Positions 46,468-55,847 are shown, counted from the first letter of the stretch. The stretch: 64,000 bases of DNA from Paenibacillus mendelii (GCF_024498075.1 NZ_JANHOF010000011.1:1-64000); one strand, 5' to 3'. Numbers and translations: made by a program. The notes: generated from the sequence alone by a model not told the origin.

Positions 46468-46486
46468 TATTGTAATGATTACGATT
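46468..46486 (-). promoter_or_regulatory. Zur box, proximal
   Basis: TTGTAATGATTACGA contains the perfect core GTAAT-G-ATTAC (46472-46482) and differs from the Bacillus consensus TCGTAATnATTACGA at one position. It lies about 20 bases upstream of the GTPase start. Confidence 0.8.
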
Positions 46487-46585
46487 AACAGACAGATGAG
46501 TTTATCAATATGAAACCATTTCACCTCGTTCCCCCCCAAAGCTCCAGATCTTCATGTAAACATGACGGAAGCTCTGATCGCACTT

Positions 46586-46606
46586 TAATAGTAATTATTA
46601 CGATTT
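46586..46606. promoter_or_regulatory. Zur box, distal
   Basis: TAGTAATTATTACGATTT contains the perfect core GTAAT-T-ATTAC (46591-46601). It lies about 140 bases upstream of the GTPase start and 180 bases before the divergent desaturase, so Zur could affect either. Confidence 0.75.
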
Positions 46607-46781
46607 AAATATATTATCAGTCCTTTTCCATTCCGTCAATCCATCCATGATAATTATGATGACATTTGTCACATGCATTTGTTGACATTCACTACTACCA
46701 AAGTATGACGTCTGCTCGTTACAATAGGAATATAAACACGTACCACCGCGATCGAGCGGTGCAAACTGATCGGAGGAACAG

Positions 46782-47861
46782 ATGCTCGAGCATAAATCAC
46801 CTTCCCACTGGAAAAAGGACATCGCTCCTTACGAAAAGCCGATTGTTAAGACTAGTATCATGCAGATCATCAATACAATCGTCCCCTTCTTTCTGCTCTG
46901 GTTCCTAGCTTATCAAAGCTTATCGATTTCGTATTGGCTTACACTCCCGCTAGTTATTGTTGCATCAGGCTTTGTCATTCGGACTTTCATCATCTTTCAT
47001 GACTGCTGCCATCACTCTTTCTTCCGCAGCCGGTTGGCCAACGATATCCTGGGGAATATTACAGGTGTTCTGACATTCACGCCCTATCGACAATGGCGGA
47101 ACAGTCATACGATTCATCATGCTACGAGCAGCAATTTAAATAAACGCGGCGAAGGCGATATCTGGGTGCTTACCGTTGATGAATATATCGCATCCCCACT
47201 CTGGCGCCGCATCATGTACCGCATCTACCGTAATCCGTTTGTATTATTTGGATTTGGCCCCTTCTATCTCTTCCTTGTTTCGTACCGGTTCAATCGGAAG
47301 AATGCGAAGACGAAGGAACGGATCAATACGTATCTGATTAATCTGGCTATTGTGGGCACTTCCGCTCTATGCTGTTGGCTGCTGGGCTGGCAGGCATTCC
47401 TCTTGATTCAGGGTCCCATCTTCTATTTATCCGGACTAGGCGGCATCTGGCTGTTCTATGTTCAGCATCAGTTCGAAGATTCTTATTACGAGCATGATGA
47501 CGAATGGGAGTATGTGAGGGCGGCCATTGATGGCAGCTCCTATTACAAGCTGCCGCGCATTTTGCAATGGCTTACGGGCAATATCGGTTTTCACCATGTT
47601 CATCATCTTAGTCCAAGGGTACCGAACTACTTCTTGGAAGAAGTTCATGACACCACACCTTTATTATCGAAGGTAAACACGATTACGCTAAAGACCAGCA
47701 TTCAGTCCATCCGCTTCCACCTTTGGAGCGAGCAAGACATGAAGTTCAAATCCTTCAAGGACATTAAACCGCTGCTTGCTATGAGCCGCAGGACAGCAAC
47801 GGATACGACAACAATACCTGTACCCGTTCCTATTCCCGTCCCCGCGACAGCTAAGAAGTAA
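46782..47861 (+). CDS. Membrane lipid desaturase, Des-type
   Basis: 359 aa FADS enzyme with boxes HDCCHHSFF, HTIHH and HHVHH and four or more membrane helices. The pattern resembles the Bacillus acyl-lipid delta-5 desaturase Des more than the two cluster desaturases, so this is taken as the housekeeping enzyme for membrane fluidity. The C-terminus ends in a Pro/Val repeat (PVPVPIPVPA). GGAGGA precedes the ATG. In B. subtilis des sits beside the DesKR thermosensor, but no such genes are here. A terminator follows. Confidence 0.85.
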   Translation: MLEHKSPSHWKKDIAPYEKPIVKTSIMQIINTIVPFFLLWFLAYQSLSISYWLTLPLVIVASGFVIRTFIIFHDCCHHSFFRSRLANDILGNITGVLTFTPYRQWRNSHTIHHATSSNLNKRGEGDIWVLTVDEYIASPLWRRIMYRIYRNPFVLFGFGPFYLFLVSYRFNRKNAKTKERINTYLINLAIVGTSALCCWLLGWQAFLLIQGPIFYLSGLGGIWLFYVQHQFEDSYYEHDDEWEYVRAAIDGSSYYKLPRILQWLTGNIGFHHVHHLSPRVPNYFLEEVHDTTPLLSKVNTITLKTSIQSIRFHLWSEQDMKFKSFKDIKPLLAMSRRTATDTTTIPVPVPIPVPATAKK

Positions 47862-47908
47862 ATGAGGGTTCAGCCCCTTAAAGCAGTGGCAACAAAGCGT
47901 TTTACTCC

Positions 47909-47937
47909 AACAGCCTCGTTTGACGGGGCTGTTTTTT
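47909..47937 (+). terminator. Terminator of the Des-type gene
   Basis: AACAGCCTCG (47909-47918) pairs with CGGGGCTGTT (47924-47933), 9 of 10 bp, followed by a run of T. Confidence 0.85.
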
Positions 47938-48070
47938 GATGTTTTACCGCTTAGGTTGCTCCATCCATTAGAGGTTTCAAACTTATAACCGTTACATGCA
48001 ATTGGAACTTTATGGATCTATTATGCGTCTATATCTTAACAAGCCGAGCGAGCTGATTGGAGGTTTATGG

Positions 48071-48640
48071 ATGAAAAGAAAAACAATAATCTTCGGCAGT
48101 ATGACTGCCGTTATTCTGATAGCTGTCTATTCGGCCGCTTCTGCCAACACCGATAGCCCTCACCTGCAAATTAGCCGAGCCTTCGATTCCTTGAAAGCCA
48201 AGCTGGATCAGTCGAAGAACGACAAGACCAACTCCTCTGTGGTTGCAGAGATCGATGGCATCACCATTGATAAAGAACGTTTTCTTTTCTATAAAGCCAA
48301 TATCGAACTGACGTATGCCTTGAATGGAAACAAGCAGGTTCCGGATGACAATGAATTACTGAACAACTTAATCCAAGAAGACCGGATCGTCCAGAAAGCC
48401 ATCCAACGAGGCATCACCGTATCCGACCAAGAGCTGCAAGAAGCGATCGACGATCAGAGGGAGCTTTATGAGAACTACGAACCCCTTGATAAGGATCAAG
48501 AGCTCATTCATGAGTTGATGAGCAATCGAATACGAATAACTGGTTTATCCGACAATGAATTCTGGGCTAGTGAACTAGTTAAAGATGGATATAGGAAAGC
48601 CATCCTAAAGAGCAAATTAACGTCGGAAACCGGTGCATGA
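48071..48640 (+). CDS. Secreted or membrane-anchored SurA-N-like protein
   Basis: 189 aa. An N-terminal hydrophobic segment (IIFGSMTAVILIAVYSAAS) acts as signal or anchor. The rest has the pattern of the SurA N-terminal chaperone domain: VAEIDGITIDKERFLFYKA, then LLNNLIQEDRIVQKAIQRG and ITVSDQELQEAI. It lacks a parvulin PPIase domain, so any role would be substrate binding only. The ATG at 48071 has GGAGGT 6 nt upstream; an earlier in-frame ATG has no site. No operon partner is evident. Confidence 0.7.
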   Translation: MKRKTIIFGSMTAVILIAVYSAASANTDSPHLQISRAFDSLKAKLDQSKNDKTNSSVVAEIDGITIDKERFLFYKANIELTYALNGNKQVPDDNELLNNLIQEDRIVQKAIQRGITVSDQELQEAIDDQRELYENYEPLDKDQELIHELMSNRIRITGLSDNEFWASELVKDGYRKAILKSKLTSETGA

Positions 48641-48781
48641 TTTAATCCCGTAAGCCCCGTCCATAACGGTGTTATTCTTCAGCTCTTTTCATTTTCCATC
48701 CGATAAGATATAAAGATACACAACCTTTTGCGCTAGGCCGCGTATACGTAGAGAACCATGAATTGGAAAAGAGGCGAATAC

Positions 48782-50632
48782 ATGTACAAGAAGCACTACA
48801 ATCACAAGAGCAAACTCAAGGCACTATCTTTATCCGTCACGATTGCGGCAGTCGTAGCCACTGGGGTGCCGGGGGCAGTCTCCGCTCAGACAAGTCCCTG
48901 GGATCCGGACACGGAAGCGATGTTGATAGAGCTATTCAAAACACAGGTTTCCGTCCACTTTGAAAACCTGTTCGTGAGGCTGCCTAGTCCTGCTGTACAT
49001 AAGAATGGCATCGCAATGGCTCCGGGTAAGGCACTTCTCGAAGGCTTAGGCTATTCCATCAAATGGGATAACAAGGAGCGAAAGTTAACAGCCTCCCACC
49101 CTGCGAAGCCGACTATGATTTACTGGGAAAATCGTCATGAAGCTCAAATCGCAGGCCGCATGATTACAAAGCTGCCGACAGCCCCTTACATGAATGAGCA
49201 ATCCTTATGGATTCCATTACGTCTCACAGCCGAAGCTGTGGGGTTGACGGTTCAATGGAACCCGCAAGACCGATTAATTACGGTAAGCGATCCCTTAGCC
49301 CTCCCGGTGTTCAGTGTAAGCAGCCGTGCGGATAACGGGATTGTCGAGCCCCCTTCCGCACTCACGGAGTTTATGAAATCGGAATGGAAATCTGACGTCC
49401 GGCTCAATCTGATTCCACCGGAATATTTTCGTGAAAAAACGAATATTCTGATTGCCGCGGGAGATATGAGCTCGCTCATGCTTCTCAGTGATCCATATAT
49501 GTATCAAGATGAATTATTAGAAGGCATCGCGCTCGATATTACCGACAAGCTGGCCTCTTATCCTCATCTGAAACAATTGACCGAGAGCGGCCTACCGGCT
49601 GCACGTTCAATCGACGGCCGTCAATACGGCATTCCACGGCCAAGCGATCCGCATGACGCTCCTTTCCCGGCGCTCAGACAGGACTGGCTGAATGTTCTTG
49701 GCCTTGAACAGCCCGCAACGATGGATGAATTATATGCCGTGTTGAAGGCCTTTGTTCAGAAAGATCCAGAAGGTGACGGTAAGCATAATACAATCGGAAT
49801 GACCGGATTCGTCAACCATGCCGGACTCGGGTCATTCTCATGGGTAGAACATGCCTATACAGGCAGTCCAGATCGTTTCAGCCTGCGAGATGGTCAAGTA
49901 TACGATAACGCGATTAGTGCAGAAGAGAAGCAGGCACTGGAATGGTTGGCACGCGCTTATACAGAAGGATTAGTGGATAAGGACTTCCCCGTTCAATCCG
50001 AGCAGCAAGCCATCGAACGATTACAACAAGGACGTACCGGTTTATCTGCGATCAGCTTTGATCTAGCGGTATCATTGTCCGATGACAAGAAAACGGAGTG
50101 GGTCCCTCTACCGGGCATACAAGCCACAATGGACAGTACTCCAATCGCACCTTGGAATACAACGGGCAATGGCATGTACATCGTGTCGAGCATGGCACGT
50201 GTGAAGCCTGAGTTAGTACTGCAGTGGTTGGAAAAAGGGATTGCCCTGTCAGAGTCCGGTGAATGGTCTCAACAATCGGATTTCACCGATATCGACCAAG
50301 CGGCGGTACTCCATCTATTCGGCCGGACAGACTTGTTGAAGTCTAATCCCACGTTGGAGTCACTGCGTGCAGAGCAGCAGACCGGTTATGAGAGTGCGGT
50401 CGCGCAGTGGCGGCAAACCTCCTACGCGGGTAAGACATTGCCGCAAGCCAGCAGCTTGTGGAGCTCGGGCAAATATGCGGAGTTGAACAGCAAGCTGGAA
50501 GAATTGAAGCTCCAAGTCATTCTAGGTGAAGCAACAATCGCACAATGGGATACCCATGTTGCCAAGATGGTCGCTTCGGATGAATATAAAGCGATGATGA
50601 AAGACTTAAGTCAACTCGTTCCTTCGAAGTAA
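48782..50632 (+). CDS. Copper-amine-oxidase-like domain fused to a solute-binding-like protein
   Basis: 616 aa with a signal peptide (cleavage after AVSA). About residues 35-165 form a copper amine oxidase N-terminal-like (stalk) domain, seen in VRLPSPAVHKNGIAMAPGKA and PLRLTAEAVGLTVQWNPQ. The remaining 450 residues resemble extracellular solute-binding proteins of the LipO type: LRQDWLNVLGLEQP, KDPEGDGKHNTIG and a helical end with SDEYKAMMKDLSQLV. Such proteins are common in Paenibacillus. There is no lipobox Cys and no permease next door. GAGG lies before the ATG at 48782; an ATG 24 bases earlier has no site. Confidence 0.75.
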   Translation: MYKKHYNHKSKLKALSLSVTIAAVVATGVPGAVSAQTSPWDPDTEAMLIELFKTQVSVHFENLFVRLPSPAVHKNGIAMAPGKALLEGLGYSIKWDNKERKLTASHPAKPTMIYWENRHEAQIAGRMITKLPTAPYMNEQSLWIPLRLTAEAVGLTVQWNPQDRLITVSDPLALPVFSVSSRADNGIVEPPSALTEFMKSEWKSDVRLNLIPPEYFREKTNILIAAGDMSSLMLLSDPYMYQDELLEGIALDITDKLASYPHLKQLTESGLPAARSIDGRQYGIPRPSDPHDAPFPALRQDWLNVLGLEQPATMDELYAVLKAFVQKDPEGDGKHNTIGMTGFVNHAGLGSFSWVEHAYTGSPDRFSLRDGQVYDNAISAEEKQALEWLARAYTEGLVDKDFPVQSEQQAIERLQQGRTGLSAISFDLAVSLSDDKKTEWVPLPGIQATMDSTPIAPWNTTGNGMYIVSSMARVKPELVLQWLEKGIALSESGEWSQQSDFTDIDQAAVLHLFGRTDLLKSNPTLESLRAEQQTGYESAVAQWRQTSYAGKTLPQASSLWSSGKYAELNSKLEELKLQVILGEATIAQWDTHVAKMVASDEYKAMMKDLSQLVPSK

Positions 50633-50652
50633 TTGGTCTTATCATAGAAAAT

Positions 50653-50697
50653 GAAACAAGCTGGTTCCCCTTACTTAGGGGCAATCAGCTTGTTTCT
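50653..50697 (+). terminator. Terminator after the fused binding protein
   Basis: GAAACAAGCTG (50653-50663) pairs with CAGCTTGTTTC (50686-50696), with an inner CCCC/GGGG stem. It lies 20 bases past the stop. Confidence 0.75.
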
Positions 50698-50726
50698 TAC
50701 GTTCCAGCTCCATTTCTTTATTCGCT

Positions 50727-50754
50727 AGTGTACATATTTATTATTATGTAAACT
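50727..50754. repeat. Inverted repeat AGTGTACATA/TATGTAAACT, copy 2
   Basis: The arms match at 9 of 10 positions across an 8-nt AT spacer. It lies between two convergent genes, where a promoter operator would not be expected. Confidence 0.5.
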
Positions 50755-50762
50755 GAAGTATA

Positions 50763-50796
50763 AAAAAACGGTCACTCCCCGTTTGAGGAATGACCG
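50763..50796 (-). terminator. Terminator of msrAB
   Basis: In the minus direction CGGTCATTCC pairs with GGAGTGACCG and a run of seven T follows, 42 bases past the stop codon. Confidence 0.85.
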
Positions 50797-50837
50797 ACAA
50801 TACATGATTGAAAATCATTTTCATCCATCTTGGAAGA

Positions 50838-51818
50838 TCATTTATCTTCGAATAGTGACCGATAAGAGCCGTAGCCCTCTTCCTCTAACCTCTCAATCGG
50901 AATGAATCTCAGCGAAGCGGAGTTAATACAGTACCTTAAACCTGTTGGCTGAGGCCCGTCGTTAAACACGTGCCCCAGGTGTGAATCGGCATTGCGGCTC
51001 CGCACTTCCGTACGTATCATACCGTAGGCGAGATCCTCAACCTCCGTAATAATTCCCGTATTCACCGGCTTCGTGAAGCTCGGCCAGCCGCAGCCGGAAT
51101 CGAATTTATCCTTCGAGGTAAACAGCGGCTCACCTGATACGATGTCTACATATAACCCTTCCTGCTCATTATCCCAAAACTCATTCTCGAATGGAGGCTC
51201 GGTTGCACTGTTCTGAGTAACCTCAAACTGTATCGGAGTCAGCTTTTCTTTCAGTTTTTTCTTGTCCTTATCCGTGTTCCAATGCGCTTTAATAAAATCA
51301 GCGCGGCCGGACCCTCTGCGGTACATTTTGTAACGGAATGGATTCTTCTTATGATAATCCTGGTGGTATTCCTCGGCTGGATAAAACTCCGTGGCCGGAA
51401 CAATCTCTGTTGCGATTGGTTTATCGAAACGGCCGCTCTTGTCTAGCGCAACCTTAGAAGCCTCTGCTTGAACCCTTTGTTCTTCCGAATAATAGAAAAT
51501 CGCTGTACGATAGGAAGAGCCGCGGTCGTGGAACTGGCCTCCGGTATCAGTCGGGTCGATCTGGCGCCAGTAGATGTCCAGCAGCTTCTCGTAAGACATG
51601 ATATCCGGATCGAACGCGATCTGAACGGCTTCGGCATGTCCAGTTGTTTCCGTGCATACCTGTTCATAGGTCGGATTATCGGTGTGCCCGCCGATGTAAC
51701 CCGATGTGATGCTGATGATCCCAGGTATTTCTTCGAATGGTGTAACCATACACCAGAAACAGCCGCCGGCAAATGCAGCGAGCTCTTTATTCCCGTTCGT
51801 GTTCTGCGGGTTATTCAT
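50838..51818 (-). CDS. msrAB: Bifunctional peptide methionine sulfoxide reductase MsrA-MsrB
   Basis: 326 aa fusion. The MsrA part (about 10-170) has the catalytic Cys in GGCFWC and reduces the S-epimer of methionine sulfoxide. The MsrB part (about 185-320) has [20 protein letters not shown] and [11 protein letters not shown] with the catalytic Cys, and reduces the R-epimer. The usual MsrB zinc CxxC pairs appear to be missing, as in MsrB forms without zinc. It repairs oxidised proteins in the cytoplasm. AGGAGG precedes the ATG. Two inverted repeats lie in its 460-base upstream region. Confidence 0.93.
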   Translation of the reverse strand: MNNPQNTNGNKELAAFAGGCFWCMVTPFEEIPGIISITSGYIGGHTDNPTYEQVCTETTGHAEAVQIAFDPDIMSYEKLLDIYWRQIDPTDTGGQFHDRGSSYRTAIFYYSEEQRVQAEASKVALDKSGRFDKPIATEIVPATEFYPAEEYHQDYHKKNPFRYKMYRRGSGRADFIKAHWNTDKDKKKLKEKLTPIQFEVTQNSATEPPFENEFWDNEQEGLYVDIVSGEPLFTSKDKFDSGCGWPSFTKPVNTGIITEVEDLAYGMIRTEVRSRNADSHLGHVFNDGPQPTGLRYCINSASLRFIPIERLEEEGYGSYRSLFEDK

Positions 51819-52054
51819 AGCTTGTCACCCTCCTATTCATAAATCACGTCATGATTGGCTTTACGCTTCTATTCGATTATAAAGTTTTTTTCATGTTCAT
51901 GCCAACCACTCGGACAGCTGGCAGGTTAAAAATGTTTGCTGGGCGCTTACAATCCGCAGCATAACAAGAATGGGAGTAACCGTAGAGCCCCAATAGCACT
52001 TGCAAAACGTTGGTGCTTGGTTGACCTCACTGCTGACCTTAGAGTATCCAATTG

Positions 52055-52082
52055 AGTTTACATAATAATAACTATGTATTCC
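52055..52082. repeat. Inverted repeat AGTTTACATA/TATGTATTC, copy 3
   Basis: The left arm AGTTTACATA (52055-52064) is identical to the consensus; the right arm TATGTATTC is degenerate. Confidence 0.45.
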
Positions 52083-52130
52083 AGATGAAGTACTTCGGAT
52101 CTATGTACCCGTATTCTCAAGAAGCAATTT

Positions 52131-52170
52131 CAAGTTAGTTTACATAATATTATATATGTAAACTAACTTG
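52131..52170. repeat. Extended perfect inverted repeat, copy 4
   Basis: CAAGTTAGTTTACATA (52131-52146) and TATGTAAACTAACTTG (52155-52170) are perfect complements over 16 bp around ATATTATA. The core is the same as in copies 1-3, but the arms are longer. No T run follows, so an intrinsic terminator is unlikely. Confidence 0.7.
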
Positions 52171-52239
52171 AAATCTTCACCCTAACAACTAGCGTCTCGA
52201 CTACGCTGGCTTCTCCCATGACATCAATTACAAACAAAA

Positions 52240-52270
52240 CTCCCGCTCCGGTTCAAACCGGAAGCGGGAG
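52240..52270 (-). terminator. Terminator of the uvrA-like gene
   Basis: ACTCCCGCTCCGGTT and AACCGG-AAGCGGGAG form a long stem with one bulge. In the minus direction TTTTGTTTGT follows, within 10 bases of the stop at 52277. Confidence 0.85.
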
Positions 52271-52276
52271 CTTCAA

Positions 52277-54787
52277 TTATGTCAAGGAAACTGCCGTTTC
52301 CCGCAGAAAACGGCCGGTATGTGAAGCCATAACATCCCCGACCGCTTCAGGAGTTCCTGCAGCGACGATGTCACCGCCCTCGTCTCCTCCTTCAGGACCG
52401 ATGTCGACGACCCAATCGCATTCCCGGATAATGTCCAGATTATGCTCCACCACAATGACCGTATTCCCGGCATCGACCAACCGGTTCAGCAGCACCAGAA
52501 GCTGCTTGGTATCGCGAGGGTGAAGCCCTGTCGATGGCTCGTCCAGCAAATACAAGGTGTGGCGCTTCGTCTTCCCACCAAGCTCCTTGGCCAGACGGAT
52601 CCGCTGGCCTTCCCCGCCGGATAACGTCCGGATCGATTGTCCCCAGTGTAGATATCCAAGACCTACTTCAGTTAGCAGAGCAATCTGTCCATCCATCTTA
52701 ATCTTGCCCTGCAGCAGAGGCAGGCTCTCCTGAACCGTCATGTCCAGCAGATCGGATATCGAAAGTCCGTTATACGTTACGCGAAGGACTTCCTCCTTGA
52801 ATCGTTTGCCGCGGCAAACCGGGCAGCGAACCTCCAGACCCGGCAGAAAAAACATGTCCATCGGCACAACCCCAAGCCCTTGGCAATGCTCGCACCGGCC
52901 GCCTGGCGTGTTGAAGGAAAAATGCTTCGGGGTCAAACCAGCCTGTTTGGCTTCCGGCAATCCGGCAAATAGATTCCTCATGGCGGTAAATACGTCTGTA
53001 TAAGTGGCAACGTTAGAGCGGCTCATCCGTCCAATCGGCGACTGGTCGACTGTCACGATATTATCGATGGCACCGAATCCGGTGATGCTGGCACAACCAT
53101 TACGCTGCTGGTCGTCTCGTCCGCCGGCTGCCACAAGATCAAACAGCAGCGTCGATTTACCGGAACCGGATACACCGGTGACCGCAGCAAGGCAGCCTAA
53201 TGGGAACTCCACATCGATATGCTTCAGGTTACGATCATAGGCGTCATGGACGCGCAGAAACGAGCCATTTCCTGACCGTCGGTCCTGTGGTCTTACTGCG
53301 CTTGCTGCCTCCCTCAGGTAGCCGCCTGTCACCGATTCCGGGTTATCCATCAGCTGCTGCAGTGTACCTTCACCGACTATGCGGCCGCCAAAGCTGCCTG
53401 CACCAGGTCCCATATCAATTACATGATCGGCCGCACGCATCATCTCGATGTCGTGCTCAATGACCAGCACGGTATTTCCTAAGTCCCGCAGCTGTTTCAG
53501 TATACCGATTAGCCCAGCTGTATCGCGCGGGTGAAGCCCCGCTGTCGGTTCGTCAAGTATATAGAGCACGCCGGTAAGACCAGATCCGAGAATGGAAGCA
53601 AGGCGCAGGCGCTGCGCCTCCCCGCCGGACAGCGACACGGACTGTCGGCTAAGCGATAGATAGCCCAGCCCGACATCGACAATGCGTTTCGTTCGAACTG
53701 TCAGATCATGCAGCAGCGTCTCGACCTGCTCCCTTTCATCCTCTTTCAGCTGCCCCATCAATTGGTCCAACCAGACGATGGCATCCTGCAGCGCCCAACC
53801 GGAGATGTCGGAGATGGAAGCCCCGCCGACCGTTACCAGGCGAATCTCCTTCTTTAGCCGTCCACCTTGGCATGACGAACACACTTGCTCTTGGAACAGG
53901 GCCGATTCACCCGATTCGCCGCCTTTTTCTTTATAGCGTCTCCAGATTCCGTTGACGACACCTTCGAACTTCCCGGCCGTAACGGTTTTGGGCGGTTTGA
54001 TGCCGGGATAATGATTTGCCAATGCATCACTTTCGACACCATAATATAACAAGTCACGTTGAATGGTGTCATAGTGTTTAAGCGGCAGGTCCGGATCGAA
54101 GGTAAATCCATAATGATCGGCTGCCGCTTTCAGAATCGCAGCATTATAGTTGCTGATCATGTCGTACCAAATCGTGACACAGCCGCCCGCAAGACTCCGC
54201 TCTTCGTCGAATACAGCATCCAGATTCAGACTAACGATATGGCCAAGTCCATCACATGCTTCACAGGCGCCTTCCGGCGTGTTGTAGGAGAAATGCCTGC
54301 GGGTCAAGCGCTCCATCTCTCCACCGCAATTAGGGCAGTGGATGGCATCCAGTCTCTCCCCCGCCTCCTCGTCCCCGATCTCAGAACCAGAGAGGACCTG
54401 ATCAGCACCGGGCACGAATCGGCTGCTGCAGTGGGGGCAGGCCCGTTCACCAAGCATCTCGTAGATGACGCGCAGGTACGTATGGATGTCCGTTATCGTA
54501 CCGACGGTCGATCGCGGATTCCGATTGGTGACATGCTGCCCTACACAGATCGAAGGCGACAAGCCGACAATGGCATCCACCTTAGGCTTCGCAATCGCTT
54601 CCGAGGTCATCCCCATCGACTCCATATATTGCCGCTGACATTCACGCTGCAGCGTATCCATAGCGAGCGTCGATTTCCCTGAACCAGAGGGTCCAGTTAG
54701 CACGACCAGCTTGTGCTTAGGTATGTGAAGCGTAATATTGTTCAAATTGTTCTCCCGGGCTCCCCGGATTTCAATGGTATTGTTCAT
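52277..54787 (-). CDS. UvrA paralogue (UvrA2-type excinuclease ATPase)
   Basis: 836 aa with two ABC ATPase modules. The first has GPSGSGKST and LSGGEAQRLRLAS; the second has GVSGSGKSTL and LSGGEGQRIRLAKE, each with a DEPTAG/DEPSTG Walker B. Zinc motifs CPHC, CPNC, CEAC and CEHCQG, CPVC are present. Standard UvrA is about 940-950 aa; the shorter length and compact start suit the UvrA2 class, often linked to resistance to DNA-binding antibiotics. No uvrB or uvrC is nearby. The ATG at 54787 has GGAGG 7 nt upstream; a longer frame lacks a site. It is divergent from a tandem MerR regulator, which probably controls it. Confidence 0.88.
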   Translation of the reverse strand: MNNTIEIRGARENNLNNITLHIPKHKLVVLTGPSGSGKSTLAMDTLQRECQRQYMESMGMTSEAIAKPKVDAIVGLSPSICVGQHVTNRNPRSTVGTITDIHTYLRVIYEMLGERACPHCSSRFVPGADQVLSGSEIGDEEAGERLDAIHCPNCGGEMERLTRRHFSYNTPEGACEACDGLGHIVSLNLDAVFDEERSLAGGCVTIWYDMISNYNAAILKAAADHYGFTFDPDLPLKHYDTIQRDLLYYGVESDALANHYPGIKPPKTVTAGKFEGVVNGIWRRYKEKGGESGESALFQEQVCSSCQGGRLKKEIRLVTVGGASISDISGWALQDAIVWLDQLMGQLKEDEREQVETLLHDLTVRTKRIVDVGLGYLSLSRQSVSLSGGEAQRLRLASILGSGLTGVLYILDEPTAGLHPRDTAGLIGILKQLRDLGNTVLVIEHDIEMMRAADHVIDMGPGAGSFGGRIVGEGTLQQLMDNPESVTGGYLREAASAVRPQDRRSGNGSFLRVHDAYDRNLKHIDVEFPLGCLAAVTGVSGSGKSTLLFDLVAAGGRDDQQRNGCASITGFGAIDNIVTVDQSPIGRMSRSNVATYTDVFTAMRNLFAGLPEAKQAGLTPKHFSFNTPGGRCEHCQGLGVVPMDMFFLPGLEVRCPVCRGKRFKEEVLRVTYNGLSISDLLDMTVQESLPLLQGKIKMDGQIALLTEVGLGYLHWGQSIRTLSGGEGQRIRLAKELGGKTKRHTLYLLDEPSTGLHPRDTKQLLVLLNRLVDAGNTVIVVEHNLDIIRECDWVVDIGPEGGDEGGDIVAAGTPEAVGDVMASHTGRFLRETAVSLT

Positions 54788-55130
54788 AAGCAATCCTCCG
54801 TTTGATTTATCGTTTCTTGCAGCATGGCACCACGACACATTGAAGGGGTCTAGAGCCTTATGTACAGCTGATCTCAGCCAACCCCTGCAGCAGGAATTTC
54901 ATAACAAATATTCATTTTGTTCCCCTTTCTGTAATTCCAAATCATTCCGTTCTCTATATACTTTACAACATTCATGCAAGTGATAAGGTTAGGAGAAAAG
55001 AATCCTTATCTAATTCGCATTCCGAATCAGAAAGCTTAGCACATCATTTTAATGTTTTGATTGAATGTTTTTCTTCATCCGACACTTGAGGTATAGTGAA
55101 CATGAATGATTCCAGGGAGGTGAAAGGGAG
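54788..55130. promoter_or_regulatory. Divergent promoter region of uvrA2-like and merR-like genes
   Basis: The region has GATAAGG (54982-54988) facing CCTTATC (55014-55020), and ATTCG-CATTC-CGAAT at about 55013-55030. Either could be the operator of the MerR protein. Confidence 0.45.
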
Positions 55131-55847
55131 ATGCTCTACTACAAGCCTATCGAAATTGCCCGAGAGCTTCATATTAGTACGAGCGCTTTGCGGCATTATG
55201 AATCTTGGGGAGTCATTCCGGCCCCTGCACGCGCAGAGAATGGCTACCGCCTGTATACAAAGGTCCACCTGGCTTACTTTCGCTGCCTTCGGGCAATGTT
55301 CGAGGGATTTGGCGTCGGAATCACTTGCGAGGTGCTTCGCCATATTCAAAGCGCAAATGTAGACACCGCCTTCTGGCTCGTCAGTAAGGAGCAATCCCTT
55401 CTACAGCACGAGAAAACCGTAGCCGACCAGACACTAGCGCTTCTGCAAGATCCGGAGCTCGTCCTACATGTCAATAAGAAGCTGAAGAACCATATGACCA
55501 TAGGAGAAATCGCCGCTTATACCGATGTACAACCATCAGCCATACGGCATTGGGAGAAGGAAGGGCTGTTAACGCCAGAACGCGATCCGGAGAATGGCTA
55601 CCGGGTGTTTACGCCCATACACATCCGGCAGATACTGCTCATCCGAACGCTGCGAAGGACCGTCTATTTTCTGGAAAATATGAAGGAAATCGTTAGGGCT
55701 GTCGAATATCACACCATCGAAAAAGCAAAAGAAGTCACAGAGAATGCTCTGTTGAGCATCCATAAGCGAAACCGTCAGCAGTTCAACGGCATACATCAAC
55801 TAATCGAGCTGTGCAAAGTGCTTGATTTGATGGCGGAGGGGCAATAA
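55131..55847 (+). CDS. Tandem MerR-type regulator
   Basis: 238 aa with two MerR helix-turn-helix segments: one at 1-70 (IARELHISTSALRHYESWGV, then NGYRLYT) and one at about 122-190 (IGEIAAYTDVQPSAIRHWEK, then NGYRVFT). The middle and end are helical. Most MerR proteins carry one DNA-binding domain and act as dimers; this one may bind as a single chain or as a pseudo-dimer. The divergent UvrA2-like gene is the likely target. GGAGGTGAAAGGGAG precedes the ATG. The inducer is unknown. Confidence 0.85.
   Translation: MLYYKPIEIARELHISTSALRHYESWGVIPAPARAENGYRLYTKVHLAYFRCLRAMFEGFGVGITCEVLRHIQSANVDTAFWLVSKEQSLLQHEKTVADQTLALLQDPELVLHVNKKLKNHMTIGEIAAYTDVQPSAIRHWEKEGLLTPERDPENGYRVFTPIHIRQILLIRTLRRTVYFLENMKEIVRAVEYHTIEKAKEVTENALLSIHKRNRQQFNGIHQLIELCKVLDLMAEGQ

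Larger units (their letters stand above)
51819..52239. promoter_or_regulatory. Upstream region of msrAB with two inverted repeats
   Basis: No gene is present in these 420 bases. The region holds repeat copies 3 (52055-52082) and 4 (52131-52170), which may be operators for msrAB or parts of a repeat family. Confidence 0.45.

Noticed and set aside
46782..47861. Third desaturase as part of the biosynthetic cluster
   Set aside because: It is 10 kb outside the IS borders, has its own terminator and resembles the housekeeping Des enzyme more than the two cluster copies.
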